From assembly GCF_009881055.1 (NCBI RefSeq), contig NZ_WXFG01000032.1, forward strand, positions 1 to 45,738: DNA of 45,738 nt, written 5' to 3'. Position 1 is the first letter of the stretch. Every line of letters starts with the position of its first letter. This document shows, piece after piece, positions 1 through 6,294 of the stretch. The DNA comes from Peptoclostridium sp. GTDB taxonomy: Bacteria; Bacillota; Clostridia; Peptostreptococcales; Peptostreptococcaceae. The notes under the pieces are model-generated. The model saw nothing but the letters and a program-made list of their open reading frames with translations, made no database searches and was not told the origin of the DNA. Made by a program: the position numbers and the translations under genes.

Positions 1-31
1 TGACTCGCCCAAAATTGGGTGTATAATGCAT

Positions 32-70
32 TTAAGGGACAGATGCTTGTTTTAAGCACCTATCCCTTAA
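32..70. repeat. Imperfect hairpin, probable right end of the IS200/IS605-type element
   Basis: An 8-bp outer stem (TTAAGGGA at 32-39 with TCCCTTAA at 63-70) continues inward through a mostly paired stretch to a short T-rich loop. It lies just past the 3' end of the truncated tnpB, where subterminal hairpins of IS200/IS605 right ends lie. There is no clear T-run for a terminator on either strand. A smaller hairpin, CCCAA/TTGGG, lies at 8-19. The exact IS tip cannot be fixed because the window begins here. Confidence 0.45.
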
Positions 71-89
71 CTTATACAATAAAACTGCA

Positions 90-899
90 TCAGTTTTTAG
101 CGTTTACACAAAATCTGAAACATACCCAGGTCTGACGTATGCCAGAAAGACTTTCCAGATTAATAGTCCTACAGTTGCTCTCGACTGCGAAATTCACTAT
201 GTTTCTGGAAATCTTATGATTTATATCTCGCATTATTCTTGACTCTTTATCATTGATTCGCTTTATAGCGTTCAGCTTTTTGGCTTTGCCTAGTGCTCTT
301 CTAAGTTCTTTGTACTTTCTACGAAGATATTTGTTGTGTCTGCCGTTTCCGAAGAACTTGGTTTTGCCAGTAGAAGCTACTACGCCAACGGCTGGGCAGA
401 GAATCCCTAAGTCTACACCAAGAGTTTCAATTCCTGAACATTCTGTCGGATTGTTTTCTATGGCGATTTGGGCTATCCAATGGAAGCCTTTCTTGGACAC
501 TCTGAGAGCACCTAGCTTTGAACTGCTCAGTCTTTCAAACAGCTCACTAGGTATCAGAGCTTTGACTTTAGTTTTCTTGACCTTGCCATCTACAATCATA
601 GGAAAGGCTATTGATTTTTCTTCTACTGTGTAGTTTTGGTTGTTCCAGGATACAGTAGGCTTTTTGAATATACAGATTCCGAACTGCTTAAACTTGGTCT
701 TTGCGTATCTAATCAGTTCGTTTTTAATCACAGAGGGGATATTTGAATCTATATGTTTTGAGGTTGCTTTAGGGAATTTGCCCTCAGTTACTGCTGTTTG
801 AATAAGTAGATTGGCTTGGCTAATATATTCTCTAGACAGCCTAGACAATTCTATTGTTTGAGATTTAGTTGGCTTTAACTTTATCTTTACGGTTTTCAC
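90..899 (-). pseudogene. tnpB: tnpB-like (IS605 OrfB) gene lacking its 3' third
   Basis: TnpB proteins are RNA-guided nucleases carried by IS200/IS605 elements; they have an N-terminal helix-turn-helix, a split RuvC domain and a zinc ribbon. Here the N-terminal part, the first RuvC aspartate (GVDLGI, near residue 164) and the RuvC-II glutamate (NLESLSGIRQT) are present. After that motif the reading frame runs into a short unrelated tail and stops at 269 residues, while family members are usually about 370-400. The zinc ribbon and third RuvC aspartate are missing, so the product should be inactive. The GTG start at 899 has an AGGGGG site just upstream and begins 4 bases after the tnpA stop. 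An internal 3' deletion explains this better than a frameshift, because no zinc-ribbon coding is seen before position 1; the window edge limits this check. Confidence 0.8.
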
Positions 900-903
900 A
901 ATA

Positions 904-1311
904 TCACCCCCTCTGAGAAGTCTTTTGATTTTCGATGTACTGCTTGATTACTGAAAGTGGAGCACCACCAACAGTTGATACAAAGTAGCTGTTTGTCCAT
1001 AGCGTAGGAAGTTTGGTTTTGAGAAAAGGGTACTTGCTTCTCAATTCTCTTGATGTTCTACCCTTGATTAGTTTTATCAGCTTGTGTATTCCAAACTGAG
1101 GGTCTACATCCACCAATAGATGAACGTGGTCGGGCATTATCTCAAGCTCTATGAGTTCAGCTTGATTGATATTGCAGATTTCTATTATCAGCTCCTTTAA
1201 AGAGTTTGCCACATCATCAACTAAAACTTTTCTACGATACTTTGGACACCATACTACATGGTATTTGCAAGAGTATACTATATTCTTGTTTGATTTATAT
1301 TTATTGTCCAT
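904..1311 (-). CDS. tnpA: IS200/IS605-family Y1 transposase TnpA
   Basis: This is a single-strand DNA transposase of the HUH/Y1 type, which cuts and rejoins the hairpin ends of IS200/IS605 elements as a dimer. The product is 136 residues from ATG 1311 (MDNKYKSNKN). The N-terminal region matches the family (CKYHVVWCPKYRRKVL), the metal-binding HUH motif is HVHLLV, and the catalytic tyrosine lies in VIKQYIENQK near the C terminus. Length and motifs indicate an intact enzyme. A longer frame extends to 1353, but the IS left-end hairpin is just upstream and the shorter start matches the family. The partner tnpB follows immediately and is truncated. Confidence 0.92.
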   Translation of the reverse strand: MDNKYKSNKNIVYSCKYHVVWCPKYRRKVLVDDVANSLKELIIEICNINQAELIELEIMPDHVHLLVDVDPQFGIHKLIKLIKGRTSRELRSKYPFLKTKLPTLWTNSYFVSTVGGAPLSVIKQYIENQKTSQRG

Positions 1312-1371
1312 ACTTGTATTATGCAGAATGGTTCTATCTAATGCAAGGAGCAAAAAAAGAACGTCTTATAT

Positions 1372-1409
1372 CCCCACGAATAAATTCGGGGGGCTTTACG
1401 GCGAATTTG
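1372..1409. repeat. Left-end hairpin of the IS200/IS605-type element
   Basis: An imperfect palindrome (CCCC-A-CGAA, loop TAAA, TTCG-GGGG; 1372-1393) lies about 60 bp upstream of tnpA, where the subterminal LE hairpin recognised by TnpA is expected. Read on the minus strand, the tetranucleotide TTAC (1413-1410) precedes the element side. TTAC is a common target of this family, so the left tip may be at 1409. The exact tip is inference. Confidence 0.6.
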
Positions 1410-1425
1410 GTAAGTAATTGAAGTG

Positions 1426-1473
1426 AACAAAACACAGGACTGTTCAAATATTTGAACAGTCCTGTGTTTTGTT
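1426..1473. terminator. Perfect 24-bp inverted repeat, bidirectional terminator-like
   Basis: The arms 1426-1449 and 1450-1473 are exact reverse complements with no spacer. The outer part (AACAAAACACAGGACTG) gives a T-rich exit on either strand. It begins 17 bp past the stop codon of the iscU-like gene on the minus strand, so it is likely the terminator of the tusA-dsrE-nifS-iscU operon. It also insulates that operon from the IS element. Confidence 0.75.
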
Positions 1474-1489
1474 GACGCAAAAATGTATT

Positions 1490-2128
1490 TCAATCTGTGA
1501 ATTCAACTGCTACTGTTTCGATGTCCCAGAGTGTTTCAAGCTTTTCGGTGATATCCTCCCTTATGCTGTTGGCAAACTGGTGGGAGGAGGGAATAGACAA
1601 TGTCACCTTGATTTTGCCGTTTCCAACCTCTATACCCTTGACAAGGTTGGTATGCATTATGTCAAGGCCTCGCTCGGGATTCATCACCTTCCTGAGGCGC
1701 TTTGACACGACCTCAATTGTTGTGGGTTCCTTTTCAGTGATTAGCCCATGCCTTTCCTCGTAATTTCTTATTGCCGAGTGGAGAGCCTCGACTGCGAGAA
1801 CAGAGCAGTGAACCTTGACACTTGGAAGGCCGCCAAGTGCGTTTTCGGCATCACGCCATGAAAGTTTTTTGGCTTCCTCAATAGTTCTGTTCTTTGCCAA
1901 TTCCGTAATTACAGAGGCTGTGGCTATGTTGGAGGCGCAGCCGTATGACTCGAATTTTATATCCGTTATGATTCTCGTATCAGGATCGACCTTTATGGTG
2001 AGAGAGACCATATCTCCGCACGCAGAGCTGCCTTCTGTAGCCTGGCCATCCGGATTCTCAATTCTGCCTACGTTCTTTGGATTCTTAAAATGTTCGAGCA
2101 CTATATCTGTATAAGGAAACAACTTCAT
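1490..2128 (-). CDS. IscU/NifU-type Fe-S scaffold fused to a MIP18/DUF59 domain
   Basis: IscU proteins assemble [2Fe-2S] and [4Fe-4S] clusters from iron and persulfide sulfur. Residues 1-125 carry the scaffold domain with the three ligand cysteines: C37 in SACGDM, C64 in YGCASN, and C108 in KVHCSV preceded by H107. Residues about 138-212 resemble the MIP18/DUF59 (PaaD/SufT-like) fold, with the typical NPERGLDI and an alternating beta pattern after it, but the usual reactive cysteine position reads SSHQF. Normal IscU is about 125-145 residues, so the 212-residue length is explained by this fusion. ATG 2128 was chosen because AAAGGAG lies 8 bases upstream, inside the end of the nifS-like gene; a start at 2137 would overlap that site. 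It is the last gene of the sulfur operon. Confidence 0.88.
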   Translation of the reverse strand: MKLFPYTDIVLEHFKNPKNVGRIENPDGQATEGSSACGDMVSLTIKVDPDTRIITDIKFESYGCASNIATASVITELAKNRTIEEAKKLSWRDAENALGGLPSVKVHCSVLAVEALHSAIRNYEERHGLITEKEPTTIEVVSKRLRKVMNPERGLDIMHTNLVKGIEVGNGKIKVTLSIPSSHQFANSIREDITEKLETLWDIETVAVEFTD

Positions 2129-2133
2129 AATGA

Positions 2134-3315
2134 TCACTCCTTTAAATTCATTGTTTTTCCGAGCGGGCTTATTTTCCTGAGGTTTTCAACTATTCCTGAA
2201 ACTGTATCAACAAGCCTGTCGATATCCTCGAGCGCAGTATACCTGCTCAGGCTGAACCGTATAGAGCCATGCGCATTTTCGTGGCCTCCGCCTATCGCAA
2301 GTATCACATGGCTTGCTTCCAGCGATTTGCTAAAGCATGCAGAGCCTGTGCTTACGGCAAAGCCGTACATATCAAGGTGGAGAGTTATTGACTCTCCTTC
2401 GACATAGTGGAATGTTATGTTGGTGTTTTGAGGCAATCGCTTTGCAGGGTCGCCGTTAAGGCTTGTGCTTGGGATCTCGCGCAATATCCTTTCAATCAGG
2501 TGGTCCCTAAGTTCTTTGAGTTTAGTGTTTTCTTCCGCAGTAATAAGCTCTGTGGCTTTTGCAAAGCCTACTATCCCTGGTATGTTCTCTGTGCCGGCTC
2601 TCATGTTGAACTCCTGAAAACCGCCATCTATGAGTTTTTTCAGAGGAGTGTCCTTTCTGATGTAGAGGCCGCCTACACCTTTGGGACCGTGTATTGTATG
2701 TGCAGAAAAAGTCATAAGATCGATACTCAGCTGGGACAAATCTATAGGGGTCCGCATGAAGGCGTGAGTGGCATCCGTATGAAAAATCACACCTTTGTCC
2801 CTGCAGATTCCCGATAAAGCCTCAATGTTCTGAATCGTTCCTATCTCCTGGTTTGAATATTGTATGGAAACAAGTATAGTATCAGCACGTATGTTTGAAG
2901 CAAGTTCAGCTGTGTTTACAAAACCAAGCTTGTCGACGTCGAGGTATGTAACCTCGAAGCCCTCGCGCTCGAGTCTCTTGATTGTGTTGAGCACAGAAAA
3001 ATCCTCGATTTTGGATGTTATGATGTGCTTGCCCTTGCTCTTGGAAAGAGCGTCTGCGACGCCCTTAATGGCTGTGTTGTCAGACTCGCTCTGGCCCGAT
3101 GTGAATATGACCTCCTCCGGCAGGCATCCGATCTTTGATGCTATTATATTTCGTGAATTTTCAAGGGCCTCCTTCGCCTCTATGCCCATAGAATACGCGA
3201 ATTCTGACGTTGCAACTGAATATGTTTCGAAAAAGTATGGCGTCATTGCATCGAGAACCCTTTCATCAAGCCTTGTGGCTGCCGAGTTATCAAGATAGAC
3301 CTGCGTATTGAACAT
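2134..3315 (-). CDS. NifS/IscS-like protein lacking the PLP lysine (degenerate cysteine desulfurase)
   Basis: Cysteine desulfurases use PLP to move sulfur from cysteine onto an active-site cysteine. The whole chain (393 residues, normal IscS length) aligns by eye with IscS: YLDNSAAT start, FTSGQSESDN, REGFEVTYLD, SIDLMTFSAH, GPKGVGGLYIR, MRAGTENIPG, and the mobile cysteine loop STGSACFSKS (C327). The PLP-binding lysine that normally follows the histidine (SGHK/SAHK) is threonine here (T207; codon ACA). The histidine that normally stacks on the PLP ring (EH) is aspartate (D105), the DATQ glutamine is histidine (H184), and the T76-equivalent is serine. D181 is retained. The frame is otherwise open. 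Enzymatic desulfuration seems unlikely, while persulfide carriage on C327 remains possible. ATG 3315 has GGAGG upstream. It is followed by iscU (RBS inside its 3' end) and preceded by dsrE and tusA. Confidence 0.88.
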   Translation of the reverse strand: MFNTQVYLDNSAATRLDERVLDAMTPYFFETYSVATSEFAYSMGIEAKEALENSRNIIASKIGCLPEEVIFTSGQSESDNTAIKGVADALSKSKGKHIITSKIEDFSVLNTIKRLEREGFEVTYLDVDKLGFVNTAELASNIRADTILVSIQYSNQEIGTIQNIEALSGICRDKGVIFHTDATHAFMRTPIDLSQLSIDLMTFSAHTIHGPKGVGGLYIRKDTPLKKLIDGGFQEFNMRAGTENIPGIVGFAKATELITAEENTKLKELRDHLIERILREIPSTSLNGDPAKRLPQNTNITFHYVEGESITLHLDMYGFAVSTGSACFSKSLEASHVILAIGGGHENAHGSIRFSLSRYTALEDIDRLVDTVSGIVENLRKISPLGKTMNLKE

Positions 3316-3342
3316 TTAATACCCTCCTTAAGAAAGACGATA

Positions 3343-3383
3343 TGCCATGCACACCTAAATCGGCGCTGTAATGCTGCATGGCA
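3343..3383. repeat. Intercistronic hairpin between dsrE-like and nifS-like genes
   Basis: TGCCATGCA (3343-3351) is the exact reverse complement of TGCATGGCA (3375-3383), with a 23-nt loop. It lies in the 77-bp gap inside the minus-strand operon and is not followed by a clean T-run. It could be an mRNA processing or stability element or a weak attenuator that sets the ratio of TusA/DsrE to NifS-like/IscU. Confidence 0.45.
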
Positions 3384-3392
3384 GGCTTCTTG

Positions 3393-3812
3393 TCATATGA
3401 AAAGCGTTATTTTGGAATCTCTTGCTTCATTAATATATGTGCCTACGGATCCGTATTCATCAATAAGGTCTTCACGTATGTCTTTTTTCGAAATTCCCAT
3501 TATCTCCATTGTCATATCACATGCTATTATTTTGCCGCCAAGCTCCCTAAAGTCGTTTAGGAGCCTTTCAAGCCCGGCCACGTTGGCCTTATTCATCTTG
3601 CTTTTTATCATCAGCCTTCCAAGGCCTAACATGTTCATCTTCGAAAGCGGCCCCTTTTCGAGTCCGCCTTTTTTGAGTCTCAAAAGTCCCCAGAACGTAC
3701 AGAAAATCGAGCATTCCATGCCCATTGAAAGCGCTCCGTTTCCCACTATGAGAGCGCTGTAGAGCTTGTCCATATCACCGCTGTGGAGTATTATTGTAGC
3801 CTTCTCTGACAT
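3393..3812 (-). CDS. DsrE2-like sulfur-relay family protein
   Basis: DsrE-fold proteins carry persulfide sulfur on a conserved cysteine and often work with TusA. The 139-residue product starts IILHSGDMDKLYSALIVGNGA and has CTFWGLLRL (C38) and the second conserved cysteine in IIACDMTMEIMGI (C98). This pattern matches the DsrE2 subgroup, which often lies beside TusA and rhodanese genes. ATG 3812 is preceded by GGAGG at 7 bases; the frame extends to 3848, but that would run into tusA. It lies 11 bp after the tusA stop. The exact sulfur donor and acceptor are unknown. Confidence 0.85.
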   Translation of the reverse strand: MSEKATIILHSGDMDKLYSALIVGNGALSMGMECSIFCTFWGLLRLKKGGLEKGPLSKMNMLGLGRLMIKSKMNKANVAGLERLLNDFRELGGKIIACDMTMEIMGISKKDIREDLIDEYGSVGTYINEARDSKITLFI

Positions 3813-3823
3813 GATATCGCCTC

Positions 3824-4045
3824 CTAAAGTTGAATCCTTATTGTCCATACTTCGCCGTTTTCAGAAATATCAAGAAGATTAAGGTTCAGAGCCTTTATAG
3901 CCATGGGAATTTCGACCTTGGATGCAGGATGCGTTCCTGTGACTTCGATAATATCTCCTGAAGCAGCCTTTCGTATCGCTTTTCTGGTTTCGACAAGGGG
4001 GATGGGACATGTTTCCCCTCGAACATCAACATTTATAACAGCCAT
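3824..4045 (-). CDS. TusA-family sulfurtransferase
   Basis: TusA proteins are small cytosolic sulfur carriers that hold a persulfide on the cysteine of a CPxP motif. The 73-residue product has DVRGETCPIPLVETRKA with the reactive C13 and the downstream IEVTGTHPASKVEIP segment typical of the family. ATG 4045 gives the normal family start and has GGAGG 11 bases upstream; the open frame continues to 4105 without a site. It is the first gene of the minus-strand operon tusA-dsrE-nifS-like-iscU, so its role is probably to receive or pass sulfur among those proteins. In several bacteria TusA-DsrE pairs accompany selenium or sulfur metabolism, but nothing here proves either substrate. Confidence 0.9.
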   Translation of the reverse strand: MAVINVDVRGETCPIPLVETRKAIRKAASGDIIEVTGTHPASKVEIPMAIKALNLNLLDISENGEVWTIRIQL

Positions 4046-4239
4046 TATGTATGACACCTCCGTTCGCGGAATTTGGGGAGCAGGGACTTGTGTGAAAATC
4101 ACCAATCTGCTTTATTTTGCTGAGCTCCTACAATATAATATATATCCAGAAAATTGAACTGCTAAATATATATTATATTTATAATATGATAAGCTTTTTT
4201 GGTTGCTTTTTCATAATGTATGGTTTAAAATTAAATAGG

Positions 4240-4268
4240 TTGAATGATGAATGATTAAAAATTAATAT
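4240..4268 (+). promoter_or_regulatory. Probable sigma-A promoter of the xpt transcript
   Basis: TTGAAT (4240-4245) and TAATAT (4263-4268) are 17 bp apart, which puts the transcription start within a few bases of the riboswitch P1 stem at 4275. The match is moderate, but the position is exactly where a riboswitch promoter should be. Confidence 0.6.
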
Positions 4269-4274
4269 AGTTCG

Positions 4275-4342
4275 CCTGTATAATCACGGGGATATGGCTC
4301 GTGAGTATCTACCAGACTGCCGTAACGAGGTCTGACTACAGG
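4275..4342 (+). ncRNA. Purine (guanine-type) riboswitch aptamer
   Basis: The P1 stem pairs CCTGTA (4275-4280) with TACAGG (4337-4342). The J1/2 core TATAATC, the P2 and P3 arms with kissing-loop sequences, J2/3 TATCTACC and J3/1 GACTAC match the purine aptamer. The discriminating J3/1 pyrimidine is C (GAC, not GAT), which indicates guanine/hypoxanthine rather than adenine. A 2'-deoxyguanosine variant cannot be ruled out. It lies directly upstream of xpt and its terminator. Confidence 0.93.
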
Positions 4343-4438
4343 TTTAGGCTTTCCAGGTCTTACATGCCAAAACTGCTTGGACTTACCGTAAATTACATGT
4401 TCAAACAGCTTTATTTTTTAATCGCATGCCGAGACACC

Positions 4439-4480
4439 AAGCTTTAAACCCTGTCTGTTTGCGACAGGCTTTTTTATTTT
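4439..4480 (+). terminator. Riboswitch expression platform: terminator with competing antiterminator
   Basis: CCTGTC (4450-4455), a 7-nt loop and GACAGG (4463-4468) are followed by a T-rich run (4470-4480). The 3' side of the aptamer P1, ACAGGTTTAGGCTT (4337-4350), can pair imperfectly with AAGCTTTAAACCCTGT (4439-4454), which overlaps the terminator's left arm. Ligand binding would keep P1 closed and free the terminator, giving an OFF switch. Confidence 0.85.
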
Positions 4481-4514
4481 ATGAGCAAATAAACCTCGAA
4501 AGGATGCTGTGCGT

Positions 4515-5084
4515 ATGAATTTTGTAGAAGAAAAGATATTGAAGGAAGCACGCGTGGAAGACGGAGCGGTGCTCAAGGTAGACAGCTTTCTGAACCACCA
4601 GATAGATGTGGATTTTTTAAACCAGATAGGTAAACGCTTCAAGGAGCTCTTTGATGGCGAGAAGATAGACAAGATAGTTACAATCGAGGCTTCAGGTATA
4701 GCCATAGCCTGCATATGCGCTCAGTATTTCAATGTGCCTGTGGTATTTGCAAAGAAGACTGAGTCAAAGAACCTCGACAAGGAAACCTACAAAAGTCAAG
4801 TGTATTCATATACCAAGGCTAAGCACTACAACATCATGATTTCCAAGCGCTATCTGAGCGAAGGTGAGAGTGTACTTTTTGTGGACGATTTCCTTGCAAA
4901 CGGTATGGCCGCAGTAGCAATAAAGGACATAATAGAACAGGCGGGAACAACACTTGCCGGAGTAGGCATTGTTATCGAAAAAGGCTTCCAGGAAGGCGGG
5001 GACGAACTCAGAGCCAAGGGCATCAATCTCAAGTCGCTTGCCATAATAGACAAGATGGATAAAGACAGCATAAGCTTCAGATGA
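4515..5084 (+). CDS. xpt: Xanthine phosphoribosyltransferase
   Basis: Xpt converts xanthine and PRPP to XMP in purine salvage. The product (189 residues from ATG 4515) has the family's LKVDSFLNHQID segment, the IVTIEASGIA loop, and the PRPP-binding motif VLFVDDFLANGMAA with its two aspartates; the C-terminal GIVIEKGFQEGG also matches B. subtilis Xpt closely. GTG 4509 in frame is an alternative, but AAAGGA lies better for ATG 4515. It sits downstream of the guanine-type riboswitch, the classical arrangement, and upstream of a nucleoside importer. Only a weak hairpin separates it from the next gene. Confidence 0.96.
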   Translation: MNFVEEKILKEARVEDGAVLKVDSFLNHQIDVDFLNQIGKRFKELFDGEKIDKIVTIEASGIAIACICAQYFNVPVVFAKKTESKNLDKETYKSQVYSYTKAKHYNIMISKRYLSEGESVLFVDDFLANGMAAVAIKDIIEQAGTTLAGVGIVIEKGFQEGGDELRAKGINLKSLAIIDKMDKDSISFR

Positions 5085-5088
5085 TTTG

Positions 5089-5108
5089 CCTGCACAAGCA
5101 GGTTTTAC
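5089..5108 (+). terminator. Weak terminator-like hairpin after xpt
   Basis: CCTGC-acaa-GCAGG (5089-5102) is followed by TTTT. The stem is only 5 bp and the T-run is short, so read-through from xpt into the nucleoside transporter genes is likely. Confidence 0.35.
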
Positions 5109-5174
5109 ATAACCAAAGTTTCAAACATTAAAATAATCAAATCTATGACTTAAAAAAGCCAAGGAGGAGAAAAA

Positions 5175-6281
5175 ATGAACAAGAAGAAAATTGTTGCACT
5201 TTTAATGTCTTTTGTAATGCTGCTTTCAGTGATTCTTACTGGGTGTTCAGGAGAAAAGAAGGCTGAGGAACCAGCTAAGTCAGATGAAAAAATGAAAGTG
5301 GGCTTCATCTATGTAGGACCTATTGGTGATGGCGGCTGGACTTACTCTCACAATGAGGGAAGGCTATACCTTGAAAAGGAACTTGGAGTTGAAACTATAT
5401 ACAAAGAGTCTGTTCCGGAGGGACCAGAGGTTGAGAAGATAATGAAGGATATGATAGACCAGGGCGCGAAGGTCATATTCGCAACAAGCTTTGGCTACAT
5501 GGACTATGTTGAAAAAGTTGCAAAGGAATATCCGGATGTTAAGTTCATGCATTGTTCAGGTTACAAGCAAAGCGAGAACATGACTAACTACTTCGGAAGG
5601 GAATACCAGGCAAGATACCTTTCGGGTATAGTGGCAGGAATGAAGACTCAAACAGACAAGATAGGCTATGTAGCCGCATTTGAAATACCAGAGGTGGTAA
5701 GAGGAATAGACGCATTTACGCTTGGTGTAAGATCAGTTAACCCAGATGCAAAGGTAGTAGTTAGATGGACTCACACATGGTACGATCCTGTGACTGAAAA
5801 GGACGCTGCAAACTCGCTGCTTGACGAAGGCGCGGACATAATAGCTCAGCACCAGGATACAGCAGGACCGCAGCAGGCAGCACAGGAAAGAGGCGTATTC
5901 TCGATAGGTTACAATACAGACATGAAGGCAATGGCTCCGAAGGCATACCTTACAGCTCCAATATGGAACTGGGGACCATACTATGTAGAGCAGGTTAAGG
6001 CTGCAATGGATGGCACTTGGAAGAGCGACAGCTACTGGGGCGGAATGGAGACAGGAACAATACAGCTTGCTCCTATGACAGAGCTTGTGCCAGCTGAAGC
6101 AGTTGCAAAGGTTCAGGAAATAGAAGCCAAGATAAAAGATGGAAGCTTTGAGGTTTTCTCAGGACCTATAAAGGACAATGAAGGAAATCTAAAGGTTAAA
6201 GAAGGCGAGAAGCTGACAGACGAGCAAATGCTTTCTATAGATTGGTTTGTTGAAGGCGTTGAAGGCAAGATAAAAAAATAA
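5175..6281 (+). CDS. BMP-family nucleoside-binding lipoprotein of an ABC importer
   Basis: Proteins of the PnrA/Bmp (Med) family are surface lipoproteins that deliver purine nucleosides to an ABC importer. The 368-residue product has a lipoprotein signal peptide with lipobox LTGC (C24), then MKVGFIYVGPIGDGGWTYSHNEG, a typical start of the BMP domain, and the ligand loops ATSFGYMDYVEKVA and AQHQDTAGPQQAAQERG. AAGGAGGAG lies just upstream of ATG 5175. The next three genes encode the ATPase and two permeases with short gaps or overlaps, so this is the first gene of a four-gene importer. Its position behind xpt and the guanine riboswitch supports a purine nucleoside or base ligand rather than a sugar. 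Confidence 0.93.
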   Translation: MNKKKIVALLMSFVMLLSVILTGCSGEKKAEEPAKSDEKMKVGFIYVGPIGDGGWTYSHNEGRLYLEKELGVETIYKESVPEGPEVEKIMKDMIDQGAKVIFATSFGYMDYVEKVAKEYPDVKFMHCSGYKQSENMTNYFGREYQARYLSGIVAGMKTQTDKIGYVAAFEIPEVVRGIDAFTLGVRSVNPDAKVVVRWTHTWYDPVTEKDAANSLLDEGADIIAQHQDTAGPQQAAQERGVFSIGYNTDMKAMAPKAYLTAPIWNWGPYYVEQVKAAMDGTWKSDSYWGGMETGTIQLAPMTELVPAEAVAKVQEIEAKIKDGSFEVFSGPIKDNEGNLKVKEGEKLTDEQMLSIDWFVEGVEGKIKK

Positions 6282-6294
6282 TCAGGTGATTTTA

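Noticed and set aside
253..633. 126-codon plus-strand frame
   Set aside because: It is antisense to tnpB, has no ribosome site and resembles no family; it is a shadow of the transposon gene.
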